Positions 23,617 to 32,832 of a stretch of 38,503 nucleotides of DNA are shown piece by piece. Below the pieces are notes generated by a model. It saw only the letters and a program-made list of their open reading frames with translations. It did not search any database and was not told the DNA's origin. Position 1 is the first letter of the stretch. Every line of letters begins with the position of its first letter. Source of the stretch: Pseudopedobacter sp038237895. Its GTDB lineage: Bacteria > Bacteroidota > Bacteroidia > Sphingobacteriales > Sphingobacteriaceae. Location of the stretch: assembly GCA_038237895.1 (NCBI GenBank), contig JBBRYE010000016.1, positions 1 through 38,503 on the forward strand. The letters are read 5' to 3'. Made by a program: the position numbers and the translations under genes.

Positions 23617-25359
23617 ATGAGGATTACAATCTTAATTAGTTTTTTCTTAATTGTCAATATAATGGCATTTGCACAACAAACACCCTTCGAGAAAAGTAAC
23701 GGTACTAAAACAGCTACTTATCAAGAATGTATTGATTTTTATAAAAGTTTAGCAAATCATTTTGATCAAATTAAAATGCTAACTTATGGTAAAACTGATA
23801 TTGGCAAGCCTTTAAATTTGGTTGTACTATCCAAGAATAAAATATTTGATCCTCAAAAAATTCATCAACAAAAAAAGGTTGTTCTACTGATCAATAACGG
23901 AATACATCCGGGCGAACCAGAAGGTATTGACGCCACGATGATTTTAACAAGAGAGTTATTATTGGGCAACAAACTACCAGATAATGTGGTGATTTGCATC
24001 ATCCCTATTTATAATATTGATGGCGCATTAAACAGAGGTAGTTATTCAAGAGTAAATCAAGATGGTCCAGAAAGTTATGGTTTTAGAGGAAATTCTAAAA
24101 ATTTAGATTTAAACAGGGATTTTATCAAAACAGATTCTAAAAATTCTTATCAATTTCAAAAGATTTTTAACGAATGGAATCCTGAGATTTTTGTAGATAA
24201 CCATACCAGCAATGGTGCTGATTATCAGTATATAATGACTTTGATAGAAACCCAAAAAGACAAGCTAAATCCCGTTTTATCTGATTATAACACCAAAGAA
24301 TTTGTCCCTTATCTTTATCAGCAAATGAAGAAAGTGGGTTTTGAAATGATTCCCTATGTAGATCATTCTACAGAAACTCCGGATGGTGGAATTGAGGGGT
24401 TTTTAGAAATTGCGAGATATAGTACTGGCTACACTGCTTTACATAATACCATCGGCTTTATGCCAGAAACACACATGCTTAAACCTTTTGCAGATAGGGA
24501 AAAAACTACCCATGCTTTTATGAAGATAGTTATTGATAAGGTAAATCAAGACGCTACTAAGATTAAGGAAAATAAGGCAAAAGCCGATTTACTAACTCAA
24601 AATCAAAAGACTTTCCCCATAAATTGGAAATTGAATCCAAATAGTTTCGATATGATTTCCTTTAAAGGTTTTGAAGCAGGCCATAAACCAAGTGAAGTTA
24701 GTGGCAAAAGCAGATTATATTACGACCGTACCAAACCTTTCGCCAAAGATATTAAACAGTTTAATCAGTTTGATGTTGCACAAGCAATTGACAAACCTTA
24801 CGCATATATTATCCCTCAAGCCTGGGAAAAAGTTATTGATTTGTTAAAGTTAAATGGAGTGAAAACGCAACAATTGGCTAAAGATGTTACTTTAGAAGTA
24901 GAAGCCAGTTATATTGAAGATTATCAAACTGTTCCTAAACCTTTTGAAGGGCACTATTTGCATAGTAAAGTTGTTTTGAGAAAAGTTAAAACAAAAATTA
25001 AATATTATGAGGGCGATGTGGTTGTATTAGTAGACCAAAAAAGCAATAGGTACATTATGGAAACTTTGGAACCACAAGCACCAGATTCTTTTTTTGCGTG
25101 GAACTTTTTTGATAGCATTTTGGGACAAAAGGAACATTTTTCTGATTATGTATTTGAAGATTTAGCTGCCGATTTATTGAAGAAAAATCCAGAATTAAGA
25201 AAACGTTTAGAAGAAGCTAAAAATGCCGATAGCAAGTTAAATGAAAACGGACAAGCACAATTAAATTGGGTTTATGAGAATTCACCTTATTTTGAACCTA
25301 CCTATTTAAGGTATCCAATTACCAGATTAAATAATGCTACAGAATTAAAATTGAAATAA
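23617..25359 (+). CDS. Secreted M14-family zinc carboxypeptidase
   Basis: The in-frame ATG at 23617 gives MRITILISFFLIVNIMAFAQ, a signal peptide, and is preferred to the upstream start at 23575 that would overlap the preceding gene; the product is 580 residues. Zinc ligands are H97 and E100 in NGIHPGEPEG and H196 in VDNHTSNGADYQY. R167 in LDLNRDF matches the substrate-binding arginine region of the family. The C-terminal ~250 residues have no motif I recognise and may form an extra beta domain. The enzyme is expected to be periplasmic and to trim peptides or peptidoglycan-derived peptides. The rhomboid gene starts in its stop codon. Confidence 0.88.
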   Translation: MRITILISFFLIVNIMAFAQQTPFEKSNGTKTATYQECIDFYKSLANHFDQIKMLTYGKTDIGKPLNLVVLSKNKIFDPQKIHQQKKVVLLINNGIHPGEPEGIDATMILTRELLLGNKLPDNVVICIIPIYNIDGALNRGSYSRVNQDGPESYGFRGNSKNLDLNRDFIKTDSKNSYQFQKIFNEWNPEIFVDNHTSNGADYQYIMTLIETQKDKLNPVLSDYNTKEFVPYLYQQMKKVGFEMIPYVDHSTETPDGGIEGFLEIARYSTGYTALHNTIGFMPETHMLKPFADREKTTHAFMKIVIDKVNQDATKIKENKAKADLLTQNQKTFPINWKLNPNSFDMISFKGFEAGHKPSEVSGKSRLYYDRTKPFAKDIKQFNQFDVAQAIDKPYAYIIPQAWEKVIDLLKLNGVKTQQLAKDVTLEVEASYIEDYQTVPKPFEGHYLHSKVVLRKVKTKIKYYEGDVVVLVDQKSNRYIMETLEPQAPDSFFAWNFFDSILGQKEHFSDYVFEDLAADLLKKNPELRKRLEEAKNADSKLNENGQAQLNWVYENSPYFEPTYLRYPITRLNNATELKLK

Positions 25360-25979
25360 TGTTTGAGATATTTAACGCATCCCCAGTTTCTTCCATCATC
25401 TTTATATTTACCATTGTTACCAGCGTTTATGCTTTTTATAATGAAGAAACCTACGGTAAATTTATGTTGCATCCTTACAGCGTTGCGAAAGGAAAAAACG
25501 TTTATCAGTTAATTACAAGTGGTTTTATCCATAAAGATTGGGCGCATTTAATCTTTAATATGCTTTCCTATTTTATCTTTGCTTTTGATTTAGAAAGACA
25601 GATAGGACATTGGCAATTTGGGTTATTATACTTTTTAAGTTTAATTATTAGCGATATACCTTCCGTTTATAAGCACAGAAATAATTTTAATTATAATAGT
25701 TTAGGGGCATCAGGAGCAGTTTGTGCAGTTCTGTTTAGTTTTATTATGTTCTCTCCTTTAACAACCTTAATTATATTTCCAATTCCATTCCCAATCCCAT
25801 CTGTAATTTATGGATTTCTATTTTTGATTTATACTTCTTATGCAGGCCGGAAATCTAATGATGGCATTAACCATGATGCCCATTTTTATGGAGCTTTAGC
25901 CGGAGTTTTTATCACGATAGCGCTTTATCCAGAAGCAATACAGATTTTTGTGGCGAGTATACAAGCCAAATGGTTTTGA
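25359..25979 (+). CDS. Rhomboid-family intramembrane serine protease
   Basis: The 206-residue integral membrane protein has about six transmembrane helices. The catalytic dyad is S118 in LGASGAVCAVLFS and H175 in NHDAHFYGALAG; the helix 2 motif H63-x3-N67 (WAHLIFNML) stabilises the oxyanion as in GlpG. All the residues needed for activity are present. It would cleave membrane-anchored substrates within the bilayer. The ATG overlaps the preceding stop by one base, so expression is coupled to the M14 peptidase. The substrate is unknown. Confidence 0.93.
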   Translation: MFEIFNASPVSSIIFIFTIVTSVYAFYNEETYGKFMLHPYSVAKGKNVYQLITSGFIHKDWAHLIFNMLSYFIFAFDLERQIGHWQFGLLYFLSLIISDIPSVYKHRNNFNYNSLGASGAVCAVLFSFIMFSPLTTLIIFPIPFPIPSVIYGFLFLIYTSYAGRKSNDGINHDAHFYGALAGVFITIALYPEAIQIFVASIQAKWF

Positions 25980-25997
25980 TTTTTTAATTTGATTTAA

Positions 25998-26750
25998 ATG
26001 CTAAAAAAAGATCGTTATCAAGCTTTTGTAGAATATTTTTCTGATCAGCAACCAGAAGCCGAAACGGAACTTAAGTATTCTAATCCCTTCGAGTTATTGA
26101 TAGCTGTGATTCTCTCTGCTCAATGTACCGATAAACGCATCAATCAAATTACACCAAAATTATTTGAGCGTTATCCAAGTCCACAATCCTTAGCAGAATC
26201 TGAAGTTGATGAAGTTTTTACTTATATCCGTTCCGTAAGTTATCCAAATAATAAGGCTAAACATTTGGTTGGGATGGCTAAAATATTAGTAAACCAATTT
26301 GATAGTACGGTACCAGAGGATATTGATGATTTACAGAAAATGCCAGGTGTTGGACGTAAAACTGCTAACGTAATTGCATCTGTAATTTACAATGCTCCAG
26401 CAATGGCAGTTGATACGCATGTTTTTAGAGTTTCAAATCGTTTGGGTTTAACCACTGCGGCAAAAACTCCACTAGCTGTAGAAAAACAATTGGTAAAATA
26501 CTTGCCTCAAGATAAAATTCATATTGCGCATCATTGGCTCATTTTACATGGACGTTATGTTTGTGTAGCGAGAAATCCTAAATGCGAGATTTGTGCCATT
26601 AGTCATTTTTGTAAATATTACGAGCAGCAAAATACGCCATCAGCTTTAAAGCGGAAAGAAGAACAAGAACTTAGAAAAGCAAAACAGAAATCTATAAAAT
26701 TAAAGAAGGATAAAATTGCTAAAGAATTAAAAAAACGAGCAGTTAAATAA
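25998..26750 (+). CDS. nth: Endonuclease III
   Basis: This 250-residue DNA glycosylase/AP lyase removes oxidised pyrimidines. The helix-hairpin-helix contains LQKMPGVGRKTANV with catalytic K121; the catalytic aspartate is D139 in AVDTHVFRV. The four-cysteine iron-sulfur cluster is C189, C196, C199 and C205 with the usual C-x6-C-x2-C-x5-C spacing. The last ~35 residues are a lysine-rich tail not found in the ~210-residue E. coli enzyme and may aid DNA binding. It is followed by recA in the same direction, but with a 137-base gap that probably has its own promoter. Confidence 0.95.
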   Translation: MLKKDRYQAFVEYFSDQQPEAETELKYSNPFELLIAVILSAQCTDKRINQITPKLFERYPSPQSLAESEVDEVFTYIRSVSYPNNKAKHLVGMAKILVNQFDSTVPEDIDDLQKMPGVGRKTANVIASVIYNAPAMAVDTHVFRVSNRLGLTTAAKTPLAVEKQLVKYLPQDKIHIAHHWLILHGRYVCVARNPKCEICAISHFCKYYEQQNTPSALKRKEEQELRKAKQKSIKLKKDKIAKELKKRAVK

Positions 26751-26887
26751 AGCTTTTTATTCACATTAATTTGAAATCTCAATCGGCTTGATTAAGTTTA
26801 AAATATAAAATTTTATTTTACCAATTTTTTTAGCAATTTTGCATTCACAAAATTTGATTATTACAATAAATACTAAAAATATTATAC

Positions 26888-27907
26888 ATGAGTGTTAAAG
26901 ACGATAAACTAAAAGCCTTACAATTAACCTTAGATAAGTTAGAAAAATCTTACGGAAAAGGAACTGTGATGAAATTGGGAGATGCACCTGTTGAGCCCAT
27001 GGAATTTATTTCTACAGGATCTTTAGGTTTAGATATTGCTTTAGGAATTGGTGGTGTTCCAAAAGGTAGGGTTATAGAAATTTACGGACCTGAATCTTCT
27101 GGTAAAACTACTTTAGCAACGCATATTATTGCTGAAGCGCAGAAGAAAGGTGGAATTGCAGCTTTTATAGATGCAGAACATGCTTTTGATCAATTTTATG
27201 CTAAAAAACTAGGTGTAGATATTGAGAACTTGTTAATTTCTCAGCCAGATAATGGCGAGCAAGCTTTAGAGATTGCAGATAATTTAATTCGTTCTGGAGC
27301 TATTGATGTTATTGTAATTGACTCTGTTGCCGCATTAGTGCCAAAAAGTGAGATTGAAGGCGAAATGGGAGATTCTAAAATGGGTCTTCATGCCAGGTTA
27401 ATGTCGCAAGCTTTAAGAAAACTTACGGGTACCATAAGCAAAACCAATTGCTGTTGTATTTTCATTAACCAACTGCGTGATAAGATTGGGGTAATGTTTG
27501 GTAGCCCAGAAACAACAACGGGTGGTAACGCATTAAAATTTTATGCATCTGTACGATTAGATATTAGAAGAATTGCCCAGATTAAGGATAGTGATGAGGT
27601 TTCTGGAAACCGTGTGAAAGTAAAAATTGTTAAAAACAAGGTTGCACCTCCATTCAGGATTGCAGAGTTTGATGTAATGTTTGGTCAAGGGATTTCTAAA
27701 GTTGGCGAAATTATAGATTTGGGCGTAGAATACGGAGTAGTGAAAAAAGCGGGTTCATGGTTTAGCTATGGCGATACCAAATTAGGACAAGGAAGAGATG
27801 GTGTAAAACAATTGCTGTTGGATAATCAAGAACTTGCCGATGAGATAGAAGCTAAAATAAAAACGATTGTTACAGGAGATAATATTATTATAGAACCAGA
27901 GGATTAA
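26888..27907 (+). CDS. recA: Recombinase A
   Basis: The 339-residue protein is RecA, the ATP-dependent strand-exchange protein of homologous recombination and co-activator of the SOS response. Walker A is GPESSGKT at 67-74 and Walker B is the hydrophobic strand ending VIVIDSVAALVPKSEIEGE. The MAW-like RLMSQALRKL and the L2 loop region (GVMFGSPETTTGGNALKFY) are well conserved. The C-terminal tail is shorter and less acidic than in E. coli. I found no clear LexA-type operator in the 137-base upstream region. A strong terminator follows. Confidence 0.98.
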   Translation: MSVKDDKLKALQLTLDKLEKSYGKGTVMKLGDAPVEPMEFISTGSLGLDIALGIGGVPKGRVIEIYGPESSGKTTLATHIIAEAQKKGGIAAFIDAEHAFDQFYAKKLGVDIENLLISQPDNGEQALEIADNLIRSGAIDVIVIDSVAALVPKSEIEGEMGDSKMGLHARLMSQALRKLTGTISKTNCCCIFINQLRDKIGVMFGSPETTTGGNALKFYASVRLDIRRIAQIKDSDEVSGNRVKVKIVKNKVAPPFRIAEFDVMFGQGISKVGEIIDLGVEYGVVKKAGSWFSYGDTKLGQGRDGVKQLLLDNQELADEIEAKIKTIVTGDNIIIEPED

Positions 27908-27924
27908 TTGCTGTTTCAGTTAAA

Positions 27925-27958
27925 CAAAAAAGGTGTTGATTTCTCAACACCTTTTTTT
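27925..27958 (+). terminator. Rho-independent terminator after recA
   Basis: AGGTGTTGA (27931-27939) pairs with TCAACACCT (27944-27952), flanked by an A-run upstream and a T-run downstream, so it can act in both directions. It lies between recA and a convergent small gene. Confidence 0.85.
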
Positions 27959-27976
27959 ATGATATTAATTTTTTTA

Positions 27977-28423
27977 TTAGGCTATTTGGAATTGATTAGT
28001 TCTTAAAAAGAAATTTTCAAAATTTACAGTGTTTCCACTTAACCAATTTAATAAAGGAAAAATACTGTTTCCGTCTTTTTTCTCTTCCGCAATCTCAATT
28101 ATAAATTTATCCATTACAACAGGAATTATAGAAGTAGATAAATAATGAGCATTAATAGCACTAATTCCGTAATATTTATTTAAACGATTAGCATATTTTT
28201 TAACCATCAAATTAACGATAGCTTCACGACCAGCTTTTTTAGATTTAAAGAATGTAAGCACATCCTTAGCCTTTCCAGCATCAACCTGCTTTTTTAGAAT
28301 ATCAACCATCACTCCAGAAGCTTCATTAACTGCTGCCTCCAAAGAACCTTCTGCTATCCCAGCAGTTAAGAAAACATCTTTTGTTGCGTTTTCTTTTACT
28401 ATTTGATTTAATTTTCCGAACAT
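27977..28423 (-). CDS. Uncharacterised alpha-helical protein
   Basis: This 148-residue protein has no signal peptide and is predicted from sequence to be mostly helical, with charged helices (VKENATKDVFLTAGIAEGSLEAAVNEAS, VDILKKQVDAGKAKDVLTFFKSKKAG). It faintly recalls DUF937-like proteins, but I cannot assign a family. There is no catalytic motif. It is convergent with recA across a shared terminator, and has its own upstream region of 192 bases toward the OmpA-type gene. Its codon use looks like that of its neighbours, so it is likely a real gene. Confidence 0.75.
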   Translation of the reverse strand: MFGKLNQIVKENATKDVFLTAGIAEGSLEAAVNEASGVMVDILKKQVDAGKAKDVLTFFKSKKAGREAIVNLMVKKYANRLNKYYGISAINAHYLSTSIIPVVMDKFIIEIAEEKKDGNSIFPLLNWLSGNTVNFENFFLRTNQFQIA

Positions 28424-28562
28424 GATAGATGAATTAATAGATTAATTAATAAATTTGATACAAAAAAGGTAATTTAATACTAATAATGAAAGCTTTTGAT
28501 TAAAATATTTTGTGAATTGCAAAAATAATTAGATTACTTTGACAATTTTAAATTTTGTAGGA

Positions 28563-28597
28563 TAAAAAAAGGAATCTTTTAAAAGATTCCTTTTTTA
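28563..28597 (-). terminator. Terminator of the OmpA-type lipoprotein gene
   Basis: GGAATCTTTTAAAAGATTCC (28571-28590) is a perfect palindrome flanked by seven As and six Ts. It lies 19 bases after the stop codon of the minus-strand lipoprotein gene and is a good intrinsic terminator in either direction. Confidence 0.8.
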
Positions 28598-28615
28598 AAA
28601 TATATGTTGGTTAAA

Positions 28616-29302
28616 TTAATTACCAGATGCTGCTTTTGCCTCTGCTTTCATAGCATCATTAGCAACAATTACAATTTCTACTCTTCTATTTTGCGCTCTA
28701 CCGTCATCAGTATCGTTAGATGCAATTGGTTCTGTTTCGCCTTTACCTTCAGTTTTCAATCTGCTTGCTGTAACACCTTGCGCCATAGCATAAGTTCTTA
28801 CAGATGCAGCTCTATCTCTAGATAAATTCATGTTAAATGGGTCAGAACCTACATTATCTGTATGTCCAATAACCATAATATTGGTATTTGGATATTTATT
28901 TAAAGATGATGCAAGATTGTTAATGTTTTGTTTTGCATCAGCAGATAAAGTAGCTTTTCCAAATTCAAATAATAAACCCGAATCAAATTTTACAATGATA
29001 CCTTCACCAGCTGGGATAACCTCTGCACCAGGAACTGTTTGTTCAATTTCTTTAGCTTGTTTATCCATATTACGGCCAATATAAGCACCAGCTGTACCAC
29101 CAATAGCACCTCCAATTATAGCACCTACTGCAGTATTACCTGCTTTTTTGCCAATTAAAGCACCAATTGCACCACCTGCTACTGCACCAATACCTGCACC
29201 CTTTTGAGTTTTAGTTAGTGAATTACAAGCTGGCATAATTGCCGATACTCCAAATGCTGCTACTAAACCTAATGCTGTTATTTTTAATTTATTAGTTTTC
29301 AT
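28616..29302 (-). CDS. OmpA-family lipoprotein with glycine-zipper segment
   Basis: The 228-residue protein starts with a lipoprotein signal, lipidated cysteine C26 in IMPACNSL. Residues ~35-80 are a glycine-zipper (GAGIGAVAGGAIGALIGKKAG ... GGTAGAYIGRNMD, here split), a hydrophobic segment that can insert in membranes. Residues ~105-215 form an OmpA C-terminal domain: GLLFEFGKATL, VIGHTDNVGSD, NLSRDRAASVRTYA, and DDGRAQNRRVEIVI. The aspartate and arginine of the NLSRDRA region bind the peptidoglycan meso-diaminopimelate. The likely role is anchoring the outer membrane to peptidoglycan. It is transcribed alone, divergent from the Rossmann-fold gene. Confidence 0.9.
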   Translation of the reverse strand: MKTNKLKITALGLVAAFGVSAIMPACNSLTKTQKGAGIGAVAGGAIGALIGKKAGNTAVGAIIGGAIGGTAGAYIGRNMDKQAKEIEQTVPGAEVIPAGEGIIVKFDSGLLFEFGKATLSADAKQNINNLASSLNKYPNTNIMVIGHTDNVGSDPFNMNLSRDRAASVRTYAMAQGVTASRLKTEGKGETEPIASNDTDDGRAQNRRVEIVIVANDAMKAEAKAASGN

Positions 29303-29373
29303 AATTTATTTTTTGTGATTTCTATATATCAGACAAAGTAAATGCCAAAAAATCTTATTTGTACTTTTACAGC

Positions 29374-30210
29374 ATGAAAACATTTACAATTGATAGAATT
29401 TCTATTTTGGGTTGTGGTTGGTTAGGTTTTCCATTAGCTATTGGTTTAATAAATAAAGGATTTAAAGTAAATGGTTCTACTACTTCTGTAGATAAATTAA
29501 ATTTGTTAAAAGCAAATTTAATTGCCCCATTTTTAGTACAACTTGGGGAAACTGATAATGACAATTTTTCAGCTTTTTTAGAATCTCAATTATTGATTAT
29601 TAATGTTCCTCCCGGAAGAAACAAAGAAAATGTAAATGATTACGGTGTTAAAATGCAAAGTTTGGCAGATTGCATTTCTAAGTCTAGCATTAAGAAACTT
29701 ATATTTATCTCATCAACCTCAGTTTATGAAGAATTCAATGAGCTGGTTAATGAAGATACACAAGTTTTATCTAAATCAGATGGAGGGAACAGGATGATTA
29801 GGGCAGAAAACATATTTAAAGACCTTAAAAATATAGAGACAACAGTAATAAGAATGGCAGGTTTAATTGGTCCAAATAGGCATCCTGGAAGATTTTTTGC
29901 TGGAAAAGAAAATATTCCAGATGGTTTGGTTCCTATAAATTTAATTCATTTAGATGATTGTATTGGGATAATTGAGCATGTGATTAACAATGATTTATGG
30001 AATCAAACTTTTAATGGTTCGGCACCAACTCATCCAACAAAGATGGAATTTTATGATTTAGCTAGTCAGCAATTATATGGTAAAGAAGCAAAGTTTATAG
30101 CCGAAAAAGGAAATTATAAAATTGTCGACTCCTCAAAAATAATCAATACAGGCTATCATTTTAAACATCCTGATTTAATGGAATGGCTTCTTCAAAATCC
30201 TCAAAATTAA
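29374..30210 (+). CDS. NAD(P)-binding Rossmann-fold protein (YeeZ/NAD-dependent epimerase-like)
   Basis: The ATG at 29374 (MKTFTIDRISILGCGWLGFPLA) is preferred over an in-frame TTG at 29359; the product is 278 residues. The nucleotide-binding motif is ILGCGWLG near residue 12-19; a later block LIFISSTSVYEE contains the serine-tyrosine pair of extended SDR proteins, and VIRMAGLIGPNRHPG is also typical. The form suggests the YeeZ/YbjS-like subgroup of the extended SDR family, whose substrate is unknown. The last 50 bases overlap the convergent DUF2452 gene. Confidence 0.85.
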   Translation: MKTFTIDRISILGCGWLGFPLAIGLINKGFKVNGSTTSVDKLNLLKANLIAPFLVQLGETDNDNFSAFLESQLLIINVPPGRNKENVNDYGVKMQSLADCISKSSIKKLIFISSTSVYEEFNELVNEDTQVLSKSDGGNRMIRAENIFKDLKNIETTVIRMAGLIGPNRHPGRFFAGKENIPDGLVPINLIHLDDCIGIIEHVINNDLWNQTFNGSAPTHPTKMEFYDLASQQLYGKEAKFIAEKGNYKIVDSSKIINTGYHFKHPDLMEWLLQNPQN

Positions 30211-30658
30211 ACGAGGCTTTATCTAAAACATCCCAGGTAGAATCTGATAATAAACGGATTGTAGAAAGAAAACGGCTAAATGCTTTTGAACGTCCCCATT
30301 CGTTTGGAGCAATCATGCTCACTAAAAATGTTCCCTTTTCTTCTTTTTCATAAAGATGATATATTTGACCCATTACGGGTTTAAAGCGCATATCGGCTTT
30401 ATAAATCAATTCAGAAATTTTTAAGCGTTCTTCAATCTCTTTTACTTGTTGCATAATCAATTCTGCTTGCTTACGCAACATACCAATTTGTTGGTGAGCC
30501 TGCATATGCATTGCCTCTACCGCATTTGCTCTAACCTTATTTTTATCAATGAGTTTAATAACAGGAGAACTTACTGACATTGGAACAGGAGAAAACTTAG
30601 CTTCGCCGGTGTAATATTCTGATTTATGTTGAGGTTCTGTTGTAGAATTTTCTGTCAT
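30161..30658 (-). CDS. DUF2452 protein
   Basis: The 165-residue protein has the DUF2452 pattern: SPVPMSVSSPVIKLIDKNKVRANAVEAMHMQAHQQI (here abbreviated), then a helical hairpin LIMQQVKEIEERLKISELIY, and a C-terminal MRFKPVMGQIYHLYEKEEKG. The function of the family is unknown; the helix-rich middle may dimerise. It shares 50 bases of its 3' end with the convergent Rossmann-fold gene, an unusually long convergent overlap for this window. Both ends look intact. Confidence 0.85.
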   Translation of the reverse strand: MTENSTTEPQHKSEYYTGEAKFSPVPMSVSSPVIKLIDKNKVRANAVEAMHMQAHQQIGMLRKQAELIMQQVKEIEERLKISELIYKADMRFKPVMGQIYHLYEKEEKGTFLVSMIAPNEWGRSKAFSRFLSTIRLLSDSTWDVLDKASFNFEDFEEAIPLNQDV

Positions 30659-30753
30659 AATTTTTATGATAAAATTGTTAATTGCTAACGGTTAGGGATT
30701 GCAATTTATACCGGCCTGTGGCTAATGCCTTGTGCAGTATGAATGAAAAGCCC

Positions 30754-30769
30754 TCCGCCAGCTGGCGGA
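30754..30769. repeat. Perfect 16-base palindrome TCCGCCAGCTGGCGGA
   Basis: This sequence is self-complementary along its whole length and much richer in G+C than its surroundings. It lies in the 256-base gap between the DUF2452 gene and the sensor kinase. It looks like the core of a widely spread Bacteroidota repeat. The rest of the gap (30659-30914) shows no other feature. Confidence 0.6.
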
Positions 30770-30914
30770 CCAAATTATTTTTATAACCCTAAATTTAAAT
30801 TTTAGTTTTCCATTGGTCTAATAAAAAATCCCGTTCGTCTTGTTATTTTGCAGTTGAGCGGATATTTGAGTTTAAAAATAAAATAAGCTTTAAATTAGCG
30901 GTAAGATAATAAAC

Positions 30915-31961
30915 ATGAAAGATTTTTTTAAATGTGCAATTAATGGAATTAAATTAGGATTTATAGTTGCATTTGTATTAGTCATATTCTATCTAGGTTC
31001 TACTAATAAAATAGAATGGAATAATATTGGAATTACATTTATGTTTAGTGTTACCATTGCTACTTTTATTTCATTTTTAATTAAACTGGTAGATAATTAC
31101 CGAGCAAAATATAATCCTAAAAACTTTTATTTGATTTGGCTTTCTTACTATTTTGCTGCATTGGTAGGGATGACAATTGCCAGTGAGATTTGCTATTTTA
31201 TTCTTTATACTTACATTTTAGAGATTCATTATCATGTTTTTGCAGAGCCTAGACAGCTTTTAACTAATTTGATTATTTCTTTAGTGGTAACCACAATTGT
31301 TGGTGTTTATCAAAGTCAAAGAACTAATTTAGAAGTAAGGTTAAAGGAAAAGGAGCTTGATATTGTAAAATTGAGCCAATTGAAAACTCAGGCAGAATTG
31401 CAAACTTTGCAATCTCGTATTAACCCCCATTTTTTATATAATTCTTTAAATTCGATAGCGAGTTTGATACATATTGATGCAGATAGGGCAGAGGATATGA
31501 CTCTGAAACTTTCTAAATTGTTTAGGTATAGCATTAATACTCAAAATGAAAATCTAACTTCTGTAAAGGAAGAAGTAGAGATTGTGAACACTTATTTGGA
31601 TATTGAAAAGGTACGTTTTGGCAACCGAATAAATTTTAATATGGATGTTGCTGAGGATACTTTAAATCTACAAATTCCTCGATTTATTTTACAACCTTTA
31701 ATAGAAAATGCCATTAAGCATGGTTTAAATGATAAAATTGATGGTGGAGAAATTACTTTGATTATCTATAAGCAAGAAAAGGAAATTGTTTTAATTGTTT
31801 CTGATAATGGTATACCTTTCCCAACAGAACTAAATTCGGGTTATGGTTTACAGAGTACATATGAAAAATTGCAACTTTTATACGGAGATAAATATGCGCT
31901 CCAGATTATTAACGAACCAGAAAAACTGATAAAAATAACTATCCCAACATCATATGAATAA
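30915..31961 (+). CDS. LytS/YehU-type sensor histidine kinase
   Basis: The 348-residue protein has four N-terminal hydrophobic helices within residues ~8-135, a coiled linker (~136-165), and a His_kinase (PF06580-type) domain. The phosphorylated histidine is H172 in SRINPHFLYNSLNSIASL; the N box is N265 in LQPLIENAIKHGL; the G boxes are SDNGIPF (296-302) and GYGLQSTYEKL (309-319). The signal sensed by the membrane part is unknown. The stop overlaps the response-regulator start by eight bases, so the two form a two-component pair. Confidence 0.95.
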   Translation: MKDFFKCAINGIKLGFIVAFVLVIFYLGSTNKIEWNNIGITFMFSVTIATFISFLIKLVDNYRAKYNPKNFYLIWLSYYFAALVGMTIASEICYFILYTYILEIHYHVFAEPRQLLTNLIISLVVTTIVGVYQSQRTNLEVRLKEKELDIVKLSQLKTQAELQTLQSRINPHFLYNSLNSIASLIHIDADRAEDMTLKLSKLFRYSINTQNENLTSVKEEVEIVNTYLDIEKVRFGNRINFNMDVAEDTLNLQIPRFILQPLIENAIKHGLNDKIDGGEITLIIYKQEKEIVLIVSDNGIPFPTELNSGYGLQSTYEKLQLLYGDKYALQIINEPEKLIKITIPTSYE

Positions 31962-32700
31962 AATTTCTTGTATAATAATTGACGATGAAGAATTAGCTCG
32001 CCAACGTTTGATTAGGCTTTTAAAGCCTTATGATTTTGTTGAAATTGTGGCCGAAGCCAGCAATGGAAAGGAAGGTTTGAAATTGATTGAAGAGCATCAG
32101 CCCGATTTGATTTTTTTAGATATCGAAATGCCGGTGATGAATGGTTTTGAGATGCTTGCTAAAATTAAGAAACAGCCAAAGGTGATTTTTACTACAGCGT
32201 ATGATCAGTATGCAATTAAGGCATTTGAAGAAAATTCTTTAGATTATTTGCTAAAGCCAATTGAAAAAGAGCGTTTAGAAAAAAGTATTGAAAAATTGCA
32301 AGAAACGCATAGACCTATGGCTTTACCTTTACAAGAATTGCTAAACCAGCTAAAACCTAAAAAGGAGATTAAAACCTTAACCGTTAAAATTGGTGATAAA
32401 ATTTTATTGATTGCTTTAGATAAAATTATTGCTATAGAAGCGGAAGAAAAATATGTTTTTTTACACACCGAGGATGGAAGTAAGCATTTAACAGATTTTA
32501 CTTTAAGTAATTTAGAAGAGAAACTTCCAGATAATTTTTGCAGAATTCATAGAAGCTCAATAATTAACACTAATTATATTAAAGAGATTAGAAAAAGCTT
32601 TAATGGTGCTTTGGTTTTTGTGATGAATAGTAAGAAAGGTTTTAAATTTACAAGTAGTAGAAGTAATTCTGAATTTTTAAGGGAACGGTTTGATATTTAA
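31954..32700 (+). CDS. LytTR-type response regulator
   Basis: The 248-residue protein has a CheY-like receiver (1-~120) with the acidic pair D10-D11, phosphoacceptor D56 in DLIFLDIEMP, the T/S switch in IFTTAYDQYA and the lysine in LLKPIEKERL. The C-terminal ~110 residues form a LytTR DNA-binding domain (LDKIIAIEAEEKYVFLHT, and RIHRSSIINTNYIKEI). The usual LytTR target is a direct repeat near promoters; I did not find a clear one in this window. It is coupled to the preceding kinase. Confidence 0.95.
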   Translation: MNKISCIIIDDEELARQRLIRLLKPYDFVEIVAEASNGKEGLKLIEEHQPDLIFLDIEMPVMNGFEMLAKIKKQPKVIFTTAYDQYAIKAFEENSLDYLLKPIEKERLEKSIEKLQETHRPMALPLQELLNQLKPKKEIKTLTVKIGDKILLIALDKIIAIEAEEKYVFLHTEDGSKHLTDFTLSNLEEKLPDNFCRIHRSSIINTNYIKEIRKSFNGALVFVMNSKKGFKFTSSRSNSEFLRERFDI

Positions 32701-32772
32701 TTTAAGATGTTTGTTTTTTTGAACAATAAGGAATTAAGAAAAACTAAGTTGTCTTTTGCAAAAGTTCTAAAC

Positions 32773-32812
32773 AAAAAAGCGGTCTCGAATTTTAATTCGA
32801 GACCGCTTTTTT
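32773..32812 (+). terminator. Bidirectional terminator after the two-component pair
   Basis: GCGGTCTCGAATT pairs with AATTCGAGACCGC across a short loop, flanked by AAAAAA on the left and TTTTTT on the right. It serves the response-regulator gene on the plus strand and the convergent NTF2-like gene on the minus strand. Confidence 0.88.
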
Positions 32813-32832
32813 AAGGTTAATCTTTATATTAT

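Noticed and set aside
26751..26887. SOS (LexA-type) operator before recA
   Set aside because: I found no convincing palindrome of a known LexA type; Bacteroidota often differ in this control.
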